Of a stretch of DNA of 64,000 bases, positions 45,821 through 54,360 are shown piece by piece. Position 1 is the stretch's first letter, and each line of letters begins with the position of its first letter. The stretch is taken from NCBI RefSeq assembly GCF_022808915.1, contig NZ_JAKZFS010000006.1:120463-184462 (forward strand). The letters run 5' to 3'. Made by a program: the position numbers and the translations under genes. The DNA is from Fundidesulfovibrio terrae (lineage in GTDB: Bacteria > Desulfobacterota > Desulfovibrionia > Desulfovibrionales > Desulfovibrionaceae). The notes under the pieces are model-generated. The model was not told the origin of the DNA and ran no database searches. It was given only the letters and a program-made list of their open reading frames with translations.

Positions 45821-47875
45821 ATGGCTTCGCATAGTTCACCGGGCAATCCGGCTCCGGGCAGACCGGGCATCGGCGCGCTGCGCAACATCGGCATCATCGC
45901 CCATATCGACGCGGGCAAGACCACGCTCACCGAGCGCATCCTCTACTTCGCGGGCAAGATCCACCGCATGGGCGAGGTCCACGAGGGCACGGCCACCATG
46001 GACTACCTGCCAGAGGAGCAGGAGCGCGGCATCACCATCACCTCGGCCTGCACCACCTGTTTCTGGGCCGGACGCCAGATCAACATCATCGACACGCCAG
46101 GCCACGTGGATTTCACCATTGAAGTTGAGCGCTCGCTGCGTGTGCTGGACGGGGCCGTGGGCGTGTTCTGCGCGGTTTCCGGCGTGGAGCCGCAGTCCGA
46201 GACGGTCTGGCGGCAGTCCGAGCACTACCGTGTGCCCAAGCTGGCCTTCGTCAACAAGATGGACCGTCCCGGCGCGGATTTCCAGGCGGTGCTCGCCTCC
46301 ATGCGCGAGAGGCTGGGCGCGAACCCGCTGGCCGTTCAGGTCCCCCTGGGCGAGGGCCCCGAGTTTTCCGGCGTGGCCGACCTGATCCGCATGGAGAAAA
46401 TCACCTTTTCCGGAGAGTCCGTCAGGCGAGAACCTTTGAGCGGCGCCGAGCGCGCCCTGGTCGAACCCTGGCGCGACAAGATGCTGGAAGCCCTGGCCGA
46501 GCATGACGACGCCCTCATGGAAGCCTATCTGAACGGGGAGGACATCCCCGTGGAGACCGTGGTCAGGGCCGTGCGCGCGGCCACGCTCTCTCGCGCCGCC
46601 ACTCCGGTGCTGGCCGGGTCGGCCCTGCGCAACATGGGGGTGCAGCCGGTTTTGGACGCGGTGTGCGACTTCCTGCCCAGTCCCGCCGACATCGCCCCGG
46701 CCCATGGGATCAATCCCTTCACCAAGAATGGTGTGGAGCTCCCCCCGGACCCCAAGGCCCCCCTGGCAGCCCTGGTCTTCAAGGTGCTCATCGAGGCCGG
46801 ACGCAAGCTGGCCCTGGTGCGGGTCTACTCCGGGGTGCTCGCCGAAGGTGAGGACGCCTACAACTCCACCCAGGCCAAGACCGAACGCCTGGGGCGCATC
46901 TTCCATCTGCACGCCGACCAGAAGGAGCCCCTGCAAAAGGCCGGGCCGGGCGAGATCGTGGCCCTGGCCGGCATGAAGCTGCCGCGCACCGGGGACACCC
47001 TCTGCCGGAAGGACCATCCGGTGCTTCTGGAGAGCATTTCGCTCTACAAGCCGGTGCTGTCCATGGCCCTGGAGCCGCGCAACACCGAAGAGCTGGACAA
47101 GCTCAAGGAAGCCATGTCCCGCTTGCTCCTGGAGGACCCCACGCTCACCTGCCTCCATGACGACGATACGGGCCAGCTGATCCTCTCCGGAATGGGCGAG
47201 CTGCACCTCGAAGTTGTGCTCGAGCGCATCCGGCGTGAAAGCGGCCTGGCCCCGCGGGCGGGAAAGCCCCAGGTTGTCTGCCAGGAGACCATCACCCGCG
47301 AGGCGCGCGGCGAGGCCGAGTTCCACCGGGAGCTGGGCGGGCAGATGCACTACGGAAAGGTGTCCCTGTCCGTTGTGCCCATGCCCCGCGAGCACGGGCG
47401 CGAGGTGCACGTGCCCCTGGACCCCAAGGTCTGGCCCAAGCCCTGGCTGGACGCCGTGGCCGAAGGCCTGGAGGACGGGCTGCTCTCGGGGGCGCTGCAG
47501 GGATTTCCCGTGCAGGACGTGTCCGTGCGAGTGGAGGAACTGGGCAGGCTGGAAGGCCAGTCCTCGGCCGTGGGCTACCGCATGGCCGCGGCCCAGGCCC
47601 TCAAGGCAGCTCTCCAGAACGCCGCTCCGGCCCTGCTCGAACCCATCATGAACCTGGAAATCTCCGTGCCGGACGACTTCGTGGGCGACGTGATAGGGCT
47701 TCTGGGCTCAAAAGGGGCCAAGATCGAAAACCTTTTCGACCGGGCCGGGCAGAAGGTTGTGCAAGCGCTCACGCCCTTGCGCAAGCTCTTCGGCTTCTCC
47801 ACCGAGCTGCGTTCCGCCACCCAGGGCAGGGCGGGGCTGGTGATGCAGTTCGCCCGGTTCGATCTTTTGGACTAG
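45821..47875 (+). CDS. Elongation factor G-like translational GTPase (EF-G paralogue)
   Basis: 684 residues. G1 AHIDAGKTT near residue 27, G2 RGITITSA near 68, G3 DTPGHVD near 90, G4 NKMD near 144. Domain II (about 290-390), domain IV ([14 protein letters not shown] region) and domain V follow, so all five domains are present. It lies outside a str operon and carries a long basic/Gly-Pro N-terminal extension (about 19 residues). It is likely a second EF-G of the type found in delta-proteobacteria, which may serve ribosome recycling rather than translocation. The primary EF-G is expected elsewhere. Confidence 0.88.
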   Translation: MASHSSPGNPAPGRPGIGALRNIGIIAHIDAGKTTLTERILYFAGKIHRMGEVHEGTATMDYLPEEQERGITITSACTTCFWAGRQINIIDTPGHVDFTIEVERSLRVLDGAVGVFCAVSGVEPQSETVWRQSEHYRVPKLAFVNKMDRPGADFQAVLASMRERLGANPLAVQVPLGEGPEFSGVADLIRMEKITFSGESVRREPLSGAERALVEPWRDKMLEALAEHDDALMEAYLNGEDIPVETVVRAVRAATLSRAATPVLAGSALRNMGVQPVLDAVCDFLPSPADIAPAHGINPFTKNGVELPPDPKAPLAALVFKVLIEAGRKLALVRVYSGVLAEGEDAYNSTQAKTERLGRIFHLHADQKEPLQKAGPGEIVALAGMKLPRTGDTLCRKDHPVLLESISLYKPVLSMALEPRNTEELDKLKEAMSRLLLEDPTLTCLHDDDTGQLILSGMGELHLEVVLERIRRESGLAPRAGKPQVVCQETITREARGEAEFHRELGGQMHYGKVSLSVVPMPREHGREVHVPLDPKVWPKPWLDAVAEGLEDGLLSGALQGFPVQDVSVRVEELGRLEGQSSAVGYRMAAAQALKAALQNAAPALLEPIMNLEISVPDDFVGDVIGLLGSKGAKIENLFDRAGQKVVQALTPLRKLFGFSTELRSATQGRAGLVMQFARFDLLD

Positions 47876-47878
47876 GCC

Positions 47879-48475
47879 ATGCGCATACTCGGAGGAATTT
47901 ACAAGGGGCGCGACCTGCCCACGCTTTCGGGCGACGGCTGCCGCCCGGCCATGGCCAAGGTGCGCGAGGCGCTCTTCAACATGCTCGCCGCGCGCGGGCT
48001 CGATCTTCCCGGCCTGCGGGTGCTCGACGTGTTCGCGGGCACCGGAAGCCTCGGCTTCGAGTGCTTGAGCCGCGGCGCGGCCTTCGCCCAGTTCGTGGAG
48101 GCCAACAAGACACTGGCCCGGCGCATCGCCGACAACGCGCGCCTGCTGAGCCTTTCGCCCAGAGCCTACGCGGCCGCTCCCTCGGACGCCCTGAAGCTTC
48201 TGGCCAAGGCTCCCCGTGAGCCCTTCGGCCTCGTTTTCGTGGATCCGCCCTACGGACGGGACCTGTTCCTGCCGGTGCTGGAACTGCTCGCCAAGAACCG
48301 CTGGCTGGGCGAGGAGGCGTTCCTCGTGGCCGAAGTGGAAAAAGACCTTGTCATCGACACCTGGCCCGACTCCCTCGAACTGGAGACGGACCGACTCTAC
48401 GGACAAACCAGGATACTCATATGGACACACCGCAACCCCGGACAGCCGTCTACCCAGGAACCTTCGATCCCCTGA
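47879..48475 (+). CDS. rsmD: 16S rRNA (guanine(966)-N2)-methyltransferase RsmD
   Basis: 198 residues. Motif I VLDVFAGTGSLGFECLSRGA near 50-69 and the catalytic FVDPPYG near 120 identify RsmD, which methylates G966 of 16S rRNA. The N-terminus MRILGGIYKGRDLPTL is typical. The C-terminal tail (about 18 residues) overlaps coaD by 55 nt and is not needed for the fold. Confidence 0.92.
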   Translation: MRILGGIYKGRDLPTLSGDGCRPAMAKVREALFNMLAARGLDLPGLRVLDVFAGTGSLGFECLSRGAAFAQFVEANKTLARRIADNARLLSLSPRAYAAAPSDALKLLAKAPREPFGLVFVDPPYGRDLFLPVLELLAKNRWLGEEAFLVAEVEKDLVIDTWPDSLELETDRLYGQTRILIWTHRNPGQPSTQEPSIP

Positions 48476-48933
48476 CCATGGGCCACCGCAGCCTCGTGCG
48501 CCGCGCGCTCAAGGTCTTCGATCATATCGTCGTGGCCGTGGCCGAGCAGACGCCCAAGCAGCCCCTGTTCAGCCTGGAGGAACGCGTGGACATGATCCGC
48601 GAGGTCTTTGTCAACGAGCCGCGCATAAGCGTCGAGCCCTTCCACGGCCTGCTGGTGGACTACGTGGCCGAGCGTGGAGCCAGCGTCATCCTGCGCGGCA
48701 TGCGCGCCGTCTCGGATTTCGATCACGAATTCCAGATGGCCCTCATGAACCGCCGCATGAACAAGGACATCGAAAGCGTCTTCCTCATGACCGACTTCAA
48801 GTGGCTCTACATCAGCTCCACCATCGTCAAGGAAGTGGCCAAGGCGGGCGGTGACTACGAAGGGCTCGTGCCCGTGCAGGTCATGCGCCGCCTCCAGGAA
48901 CGCTTCGGCCCCCCCAACGGCAGAAATAAATGA
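48421..48933 (+). CDS. coaD: Phosphopantetheine adenylyltransferase
   Basis: 170 residues. Nucleotide-binding YPGTFDPLTMGH at about 11-22 with the HxGH-like TMGH, GMRAVSDFDHEFQMALMNR near 95 and WLYISSTIVKE near 120-130. It forms dephospho-CoA, the substrate for the CoaE half of the fusion at 23644. The start at 48421 lies inside rsmD. It is followed by miaA with a 4-nt overlap. Confidence 0.94.
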   Translation: MDTPQPRTAVYPGTFDPLTMGHRSLVRRALKVFDHIVVAVAEQTPKQPLFSLEERVDMIREVFVNEPRISVEPFHGLLVDYVAERGASVILRGMRAVSDFDHEFQMALMNRRMNKDIESVFLMTDFKWLYISSTIVKEVAKAGGDYEGLVPVQVMRRLQERFGPPNGRNK

Positions 48934-49844
48934 GCCGCAAGGCCCTGTGCGTGCTGGGTCCAACCGGGGCGGGCAAGACCGAGGCGTCGCTGGCCCTGGC
49001 CGAGGAGTTCCGGGGCGTGGTGGTCAATTTCGACTCCCGCCAGGTCTACAGGGCGATTCCCGTCACCACGGCCCAGCCCTCGCCCGAGGAACAGGCCCGC
49101 TTTCCGCACCTGCTCTATGGTTTCCTGGAATGCTCGGAAACCGTCTCGGCCGGTGCTTTCGCGGAGATGGCTGCGCCCGTGGTCCAGGACATCATGGCCA
49201 AGGGCATGACCCCCATCCTGGTGGGGGGGACGGGGCTGTACCTGCGCGCGCTCCTGGACGGGCTGGCTCCCATCCCCGATGTTCCCGAATCCGTTCGGGC
49301 CAAGGTCTTCGCCGATTGGGACGAGCTTGGCGGGTTAGCCATGCACGACGCCCTGCGCCAGGTGGACCCCGACTACGCGGCCAAGGTGCATCCCAACGAC
49401 CGCCAGCGCGTCACCCGCGCCCTGGAGGTCCACGCCGCCACCGGCCGGAGCTTCACCCAATGGCACGCCGCCACGGCCAAGGTCCTGGACGTGCCCTGCC
49501 TCAAGATGGGCATCCGCATGGACAAGCAGGTCCTGGACCGCCGCCTGGCCCTGCGCATCGAGGCCATGCTGGCCGCCGGGGCCCTGGACGAGATCCGCCA
49601 GGCCATGCGTGCCTGCCCGGATGCGAGCGCGCCCGGGCTCTCCGGCATCGGCTGCGCGGAACTGGCCGCGCACCTTCGCGGCGAAATTTCCCTGGACGAG
49701 GCGTGCGCATTGTGGCTTTCCAATACCAAGGCCTACGCCAAGCGCCAGATGACCTGGTTCAAGAAGGAGCCGGACGTGCATTGGTTCGGCCCGGGCCAGG
49801 CCGGGGCGTTGGTCGCCTTGGCCCGGAAATGGCTGGCTGAATGA
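48930..49844 (+). CDS. miaA: tRNA dimethylallyltransferase MiaA
   Basis: 304 residues. P-loop GPTGAGKT at 10-17, NFDSRQVYRAIPVTTAQPS (near 33-51), VGGTGLYLRALLDGLAPIP and HPNDRQRVTRALEVH. It prenylates A37 of tRNAs reading UNN codons. The start overlaps the coaD stop (ATGA). The C-terminal region is intact. Confidence 0.94.
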   Translation: MSRKALCVLGPTGAGKTEASLALAEEFRGVVVNFDSRQVYRAIPVTTAQPSPEEQARFPHLLYGFLECSETVSAGAFAEMAAPVVQDIMAKGMTPILVGGTGLYLRALLDGLAPIPDVPESVRAKVFADWDELGGLAMHDALRQVDPDYAAKVHPNDRQRVTRALEVHAATGRSFTQWHAATAKVLDVPCLKMGIRMDKQVLDRRLALRIEAMLAAGALDEIRQAMRACPDASAPGLSGIGCAELAAHLRGEISLDEACALWLSNTKAYAKRQMTWFKKEPDVHWFGPGQAGALVALARKWLAE

Positions 49845-49886
49845 CTTGTCCCGTTCGCGCCAAGCCATCCGGCCAGTCCGTTCCCC

Positions 49887-49946
49887 GCGAAGCTGTAGGG
49901 GATTCCAAAGGGACTGGTCCCTTTGGCCGCCGGAGGCTTCTTCCCC
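49887..49946 (+). repeat. Dispersed palindromic element, copy B
   Basis: It contains GGGATTCCAAAGGGACTGG, TCCCTTTGG and CCGCCGGAGGC blocks; the central palindrome AAAGGGAC/GTCCCTTT can form a hairpin. It lies between miaA and the amidase gene. Confidence 0.8.
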
Positions 49947-49982
49947 TGACACCATGCCGCATGCCATGATAAAGATGCCTCA

Positions 49983-51113
49983 ATGAACCGCCGCACCGCC
50001 CTGACCCTTCTTTCCTCCGCCTGCCTGGGCCTGGCCGCCCGTCCTGTCTTCGCGGCCCAGGACAAGGGGCAGGAACTGGCCTCCAAGGGCCACGAGCTGC
50101 TTCTCTCGGGCAAGCCCGCCGAGGCATTGTCCACGCTCAAGGAGGCGGCCAAGCTCGACCCGTCCAATCCGTGGGTGTTCAACCTCATGGGGCGGGCCGC
50201 GTACGCAGCCGGGCAATTCCATCAAGCGGCGGAGAGCTTCCGCATGGCCCTGCGCATCGATCCGGGCGACGGCTACGCCCGCATGATGCTGGACGTCCTG
50301 TCGCAACGCCCGCTCCCGCCCCCTCCTGTTTCAGGGGACGAGCCGCGTCCCTCGAAGCACAAACGCGCCTCCCAGATGGAGGAGGACGCCAAGGCCGAGA
50401 TGGACGCTTTCGCCAAAACCGGCAAGGTTCCGGGAAAGCGCCTGATTCTGATCGATCCCGGGCACGGCGGAGCGGATAAGGGCGTGACCGGTGCATCCGG
50501 GCTGGCCGAAAAGGCCGTGGCCCTGGACCTGGCCCGGCGCGTGGCCGCCGTCGTGGAGGAGGAGAGCGGGGGAGGCGCCAAGGCTGTCCTCACGCGCGAG
50601 GCGGACTTCTCGGCTCCCCTGTGGACCCGGTCGGCCATGGCGGCGCTTTTCGGGGCGGACCTGTTCGTGTCGCTGCACTGCTCTGGGGCCGTGCCCGGGC
50701 GGGGCGGCGTGGAGCTGTACACCTACGCTCCCGAGCCGTCCGACGCCCAGGCGGCGGCCGTGGCGGAGTTCGAGAACGGCGTGACCCGTTTCGAGCGCGT
50801 CCAGGCTCCGCTTACGCCTGCGGGCATGTCCCAGATGGAACTGGTGGCCTCCTGGCAGGCCAGGCGGCTGGCCTCGTTGTCACGGGACGCGGCGGAACGC
50901 ATCGCTTCCGGGTTCGAGTCCGTGAAGCCGCTGAATGGCGTCCGGCTGTGCGGCGCGCCGCTCAAGGTGCTCCAGAACGCGGGGCGTCCGGCGGTGCTCA
51001 TCGAGTCGGGGTTCCTCTCCAATCCGGGAGAGGAGGCGGCGCTGGCGAGCGGGGAATTCCTGGATGTGCTGGCGCGATCGCTGGGGAAAGCCTTGACTCG
51101 AAGCCTGGGATGA
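49983..51113 (+). CDS. N-acetylmuramoyl-L-alanine amidase with N-terminal TPR and probable Tat signal
   Basis: 376 residues. The N-terminus NRRTALTLL followed by a hydrophobic stretch and AAQD resembles a twin-arginine signal; AmiA/AmiC of E. coli are Tat substrates. About residues 28-105 contain TPR-like repeats. The Amidase_3 domain spans about 155-375: IDPGHGG with zinc His, LAEKAV with Glu, SLHCSG with His and IESGFLSN with catalytic Glu. It cleaves peptide side chains from peptidoglycan during septation. tatA lies 0.7 kb further on. It may be followed in transcription by the CDP-alcohol transferase 15 nt later. Confidence 0.88.
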   Translation: MNRRTALTLLSSACLGLAARPVFAAQDKGQELASKGHELLLSGKPAEALSTLKEAAKLDPSNPWVFNLMGRAAYAAGQFHQAAESFRMALRIDPGDGYARMMLDVLSQRPLPPPPVSGDEPRPSKHKRASQMEEDAKAEMDAFAKTGKVPGKRLILIDPGHGGADKGVTGASGLAEKAVALDLARRVAAVVEEESGGGAKAVLTREADFSAPLWTRSAMAALFGADLFVSLHCSGAVPGRGGVELYTYAPEPSDAQAAAVAEFENGVTRFERVQAPLTPAGMSQMELVASWQARRLASLSRDAAERIASGFESVKPLNGVRLCGAPLKVLQNAGRPAVLIESGFLSNPGEEAALASGEFLDVLARSLGKALTRSLG

Positions 51114-51128
51114 GGTTTTCAAAGTCCT

Positions 51129-51701
51129 ATGGTGTCAGGCTCAAGCAACTGGACCATACCCAATGTTCTCACCGTGGCGCGCATCCTGGCCACGCCGCTC
51201 TTCGTGACGCTTTTTCTGGACGGCGGCTATCTGGCCGCGCTCTCCATTTTCTTTCTGGCCGGGATCACGGACGCCCTTGACGGCTTCCTGGCCCGCGTGC
51301 TCAACCAGCGTTCGCCGCTGGGGGCGGTACTGGACCCGTTGGCGGACAAGATCCTCCTGGACACGGCTTTCGTCTGCCTGGGCCACGAGGGGTGGATATC
51401 CAACTGGCTGGCGGTGGCGGTGGTGAGCCGTGACGTGATCATCCTGGGGGGAGTGGCGCTTTTGACCTTCTGGGGGCGCGACATGCGCGCGAGCATACGG
51501 CCGAGCCTTGTGAGCAAGGCTACCACGCTCTTCCAGATGGCCATGGTCCTGGCTGCCTTCATCAGCGGCATGTCCGGCGGGGCCGGCGGACTGGCCTTGG
51601 ACGCGCTGGCCTGGGCCACGGCCGGACTGACGCTTGCCTCGGGGGGGCATTACGTGGTCAAGGGGCTGGCCCTGTTCACCAACGCAGACGCTCCGGGTTG
51701 A
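51129..51701 (+). CDS. CDP-alcohol phosphatidyltransferase family protein, second PgsA-like
   Basis: 190 residues. Motif DALDGFLAR with VLDPLADK eleven residues later is intact, so the protein should be active on CDP-diacylglycerol. N-terminus NWTIPNVLTVARILATPLF resembles PgsA. Which of the two homologues is the true phosphatidylglycerophosphate synthase cannot be decided here; this one may use another head-group alcohol. The 15-nt spacing after the amidase implies co-transcription. Confidence 0.85.
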   Translation: MVSGSSNWTIPNVLTVARILATPLFVTLFLDGGYLAALSIFFLAGITDALDGFLARVLNQRSPLGAVLDPLADKILLDTAFVCLGHEGWISNWLAVAVVSRDVIILGGVALLTFWGRDMRASIRPSLVSKATTLFQMAMVLAAFISGMSGGAGGLALDALAWATAGLTLASGGHYVVKGLALFTNADAPG

Positions 51702-51731
51702 TTGGAGGCCGCGAAGCCCGTCCCGAGGCGT

Positions 51732-51788
51732 AAAAGAGATGGGGTTGCAAGGGGACGAAGTCCCCTTGGCCGCCGGAGGTTTCTCCGG
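51732..51788 (+). repeat. Dispersed palindromic element, copy C
   Basis: A variant copy: GGGGACGAAGTCCCC replaces the longer palindrome, followed by TTGGCCGCCGGAGGTTT. Located between the convergent pgsA-like and tatA genes. Confidence 0.7.
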
Positions 51789-51820
51789 CTTGGTTGTTCA
51801 AACCGTCTGGAAACGCGAAT

Positions 51821-52006
51821 CTAGGATTTGTCCTTCTTGTTTTCATCCTTGCGCGAGGCGTCTTCTCCGGATTCGGAAAGCGAACCCCTGAAATCCTTGA
51901 TGGCCTTACCCAGGCCCCGGCCGAGTCCGGGGAGCTTGCTGCCGCCGAAGAGGAGCAGAATGATGGCGAGTATGAGCGTGAGCTCCCAGAAACCCAGTCC
52001 GAACAT
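51821..52006 (-). CDS. tatA: Sec-independent protein translocase protein TatA
   Basis: 61 residues, start ATG 52006 after CCGGAGG. Short N-terminal membrane helix (MFGLGFWELTLILAIILLLFG), the FGGSKLPGLGRGLGKAIKDF amphipathic hinge, and a charged Ser/Asp/Lys tail: the TatA pattern. It oligomerises into the Tat pore. tatB is at 16264; tatC is not in the window. It is transcribed alone, leftward. Confidence 0.9.
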   Translation of the reverse strand: MFGLGFWELTLILAIILLLFGGSKLPGLGRGLGKAIKDFRGSLSESGEDASRKDENKKDKS

Positions 52007-52078
52007 GGTCTGCCTCCGGTGGATGTATTGTTTCGAGGCTACAATGCGCCGGATGGCCGGTCAAGGCGGGCAGGCGGC

Positions 52079-52447
52079 ATGAGCCAGATCCTCAGGTTGC
52101 CGGCCACCGGCTGCCGGCATTTCATCCAGGGACGCTGCCTGTACGAGGAGCACCTCAATCCGGGGTATCACGGAGAGTACCGCTGCCGGGTCATCACGAA
52201 GCTGCAGGAGCTCTATGACTCCTTCCTGAACCAGGCGGACGCCTTCGGACTGGACGAACTCAAGGCTACGGACATCTGGGAGAAGCGGTTCCGGGAACTG
52301 TACCGGGAGGATACGGGTTGTCAGGGGCACGAACCCGGTGATATGAATGTGTTTCCAGGCTGCGTTCACTGCCTGGAGGACATCTGCGTGCCGCTTTTGC
52401 CGCAATGCGGCGGATGCTGTTCCAATTACACCCACAAACCCCGGTGA
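52079..52447 (+). CDS. Small cysteine-rich protein of unknown function
   Basis: 122 residues from ATG 52079, divergent from tatA with 72 nt between. Ten or more cysteines: CRHFIQGRCLYEE at the N-terminus, EYRCRV, GCQGHE and CVHCLEDICVPLLPQCGGCC at the C-terminus, spaced like metal ligands. No signal peptide. The first CxxxxxxxC looks like the start of a CCCH-type cluster. It may bind zinc or Fe-S. Unknown family; the neighbour at 52459 starts 11 nt after it. Confidence 0.6.
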   Translation: MSQILRLPATGCRHFIQGRCLYEEHLNPGYHGEYRCRVITKLQELYDSFLNQADAFGLDELKATDIWEKRFRELYREDTGCQGHEPGDMNVFPGCVHCLEDICVPLLPQCGGCCSNYTHKPR

Positions 52448-52458
52448 CGGCACGACAC

Positions 52459-53277
52459 ATGAGCCTTACTTCCGACGATTTTCTGGTCAATGTCCCCGCC
52501 CTGCATCCCGAAACCACTTCCGGCACGCCTCAGGGCGTGCGTTTCCTGAATCCGGGGCTGCCGGTCCAGGGCGAGGCCGGGGTATTTTTCAGGCCGGGCA
52601 ATCTGCCCATGGGCGAGGCCGTGGCCTCCGCCATGCTGGCCCAGTTCGCCCAACTGGCCCGCGAGTCCAAGAGGCTGGGTGACATCTCCGCCTTTGCCTC
52701 GGGCATCTACGAGGATTTCCACTCCGGCACCAGTTTCGCCATGCGCGACGAGATCCGGGCGGAGCAGTCCGGAACCAAAGCGGGGGAGGACGCCCGCAAG
52801 GCGCTGTCCAAGGCCCAGACAGAGCTGTGCCTGGCCTGGGCGCTGGAGGGCGTGTCGCTCGAGCTGGCCGGTCTCGAGGAAAAGCTGGACGGGCAGTGGG
52901 CCGTGTTCGAGCAGAGCCTGGGCCTGGAGGAGGACGACACCCTTGAGGGTGAAGCCGCGGCCCTGACCGGGGCCAAGCCGGACCTGGTTCCCGGCGGCCC
53001 CAGGGTGCCCGTGCCGTTGCTGCTGGCCTCGGTGTTGGCCTTCCTGCCCGAGAAAGCAGGACTTTTCTGCGCTGACCCAGCCGTGATCGCCGACTGGGAG
53101 GAGTACGGGGTAACGTTTGCCGCCGCCTCGGACGCGACCCTGGCCCGTTTCGGACTTACGGGAAGTTGGCGCGAAGCCGTGGCCCCGGGGCATCTGTTGT
53201 GCCTGTCCAAGAGGCCCGATCCATCCAAACCCTGGCTCGACCTGCCACGCCTGGTCGTGGCTGCGGCCGGAGACTAG
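52459..53277 (+). CDS. Protein of unknown function
   Basis: 272 residues from ATG 52459. No signal peptide or membrane segment. A helical, acidic middle (SKAQTELCLAWALEGVSLELAGLEEKLDGQWAVFEQSL) suggests a coiled coil around 120-165; the C-terminal third has an alpha/beta pattern (LLLASVLAFLPEKAGLFCADPAVIADWEEYGV). I do not recognise it. It lies between the Cys-rich gene and a HAD phosphatase, with 2 nt to the latter, so they may act together. Confidence 0.6.
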   Translation: MSLTSDDFLVNVPALHPETTSGTPQGVRFLNPGLPVQGEAGVFFRPGNLPMGEAVASAMLAQFAQLARESKRLGDISAFASGIYEDFHSGTSFAMRDEIRAEQSGTKAGEDARKALSKAQTELCLAWALEGVSLELAGLEEKLDGQWAVFEQSLGLEEDDTLEGEAAALTGAKPDLVPGGPRVPVPLLLASVLAFLPEKAGLFCADPAVIADWEEYGVTFAAASDATLARFGLTGSWREAVAPGHLLCLSKRPDPSKPWLDLPRLVVAAAGD

Positions 53278-53279
53278 CC

Positions 53280-53942
53280 ATGCCTAAGATTTACCACGTC
53301 GCCCCGGGCAGCTTCCTGGAGGGCGTCAAGGGCGTGATATTCGACTGCGACGGTGTCCTGGTGGACTCCAAGGACGCCAACCGGATGTATTACAACACCA
53401 TCCGGCGCAAGCTGGGCCTGCTTCCCATGACCCCCGACGAGGAAGACTTCGTCCACGCCCACGCCGTGATCCCCTCCATCGCCCACATCATTCCGGTGGA
53501 GCGCCTGGCCGAGGCCGAGGCGGCGCGCCGCGAGATCGACTACGTCGAGGAGATCATGCCCTTCACCTTCCTGGAGGAGGGGCTGGTGGACCTGCTCAAA
53601 GATCTCAGAACGCTGGGCCTCCTGCTGGCGGTGAACACCAACCGCACCGATTCCATGGAGATGCTCCTGGAGACCTTCGACCTGACGCATTTCTTCTCGC
53701 CGGTGGTCACGGCGGCCAAGGTCAGCCATCCCAAGCCCAACCCCGAGGGGGTGCACCGCATCCTCAAGGATTGGAACCTGACCCGCCACGAGGTGGCCTA
53801 CATCGGAGACTCCGGGGTGGACGAACAGACCGCGCGCGCCGCCGGGGTGGCCTTCTGGGCCTACAAGAACCCCAGGCTCGCGGCCAGGGCGCACATTTCG
53901 AGCTTCGAGAGCCTGCGCAAGGAGTTCCTGTCCGACAGGTAG
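53280..53942 (+). CDS. HAD-superfamily hydrolase, phosphoglycolate-phosphatase/PGM-like
   Basis: 220 residues from ATG 53280; upstream start codons lie in the preceding gene. Motif I is FDCDGVLVDS (Asp nucleophile near residue 21), a helical cap (about 35-110), motif II VNTNRTDS near 122, motif III Lys in HPKPNPEG and motif IV YIGDSGVDEQTA. The nucleotide- or sugar-phosphate substrate cannot be stated. Same strand as the two unknown genes before it. Confidence 0.85.
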   Translation: MPKIYHVAPGSFLEGVKGVIFDCDGVLVDSKDANRMYYNTIRRKLGLLPMTPDEEDFVHAHAVIPSIAHIIPVERLAEAEAARREIDYVEEIMPFTFLEEGLVDLLKDLRTLGLLLAVNTNRTDSMEMLLETFDLTHFFSPVVTAAKVSHPKPNPEGVHRILKDWNLTRHEVAYIGDSGVDEQTARAAGVAFWAYKNPRLAARAHISSFESLRKEFLSDR

Positions 53943-54040
53943 CTTCGTCCGGGAGAAAAGCCCTTGATTTGCGCGGGGGCGTGTGAGAGTCTGAACTCAC
54001 CGTGGAATATTCGGTGTAGAACGTAACTACGAGGAAAAAC

Positions 54041-54346
54041 ATGCCTTTTGTGGGACCACTCCTCAAGACTATCGCGTTGATTCTGGATTTCGTCTTCGGC
54101 GCCTACAAGTGGATCATCATCATAGCGGCCGTCGTCTCCTGGGTGCGGCCCGATCCCTATCATCCGGTCATCCGCTTCCTGTACTCGGTCACCGAGCCCG
54201 TGCTCTACCGGGTACGCCGCTTGATGCCGTTCGTGATGGTAGGCGGCATGGACCTGTCCCCCATCGTGGTCATTCTGGCCTTGCAGTTCATCGGCCAGGT
54301 GTTCATCGTCGAGTCGTTGATCCAATTGGCGTTCATGATGCGTTAA
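54041..54346 (+). CDS. YggT-family membrane protein
   Basis: 101 residues, two membrane segments with the YggT pattern: WIIIIAAVVSWVRPDPYHPVIRFLYSVTEPVLYRVRRLMP. YggT proteins are linked to osmotic adaptation and cell shape. The order yggT-divIVA-yggU found here is widespread. The next gene begins 14 nt after its stop. Confidence 0.85.
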   Translation: MPFVGPLLKTIALILDFVFGAYKWIIIIAAVVSWVRPDPYHPVIRFLYSVTEPVLYRVRRLMPFVMVGGMDLSPIVVILALQFIGQVFIVESLIQLAFMMR

Positions 54347-54360
54347 CCGGGATAGAGGCC

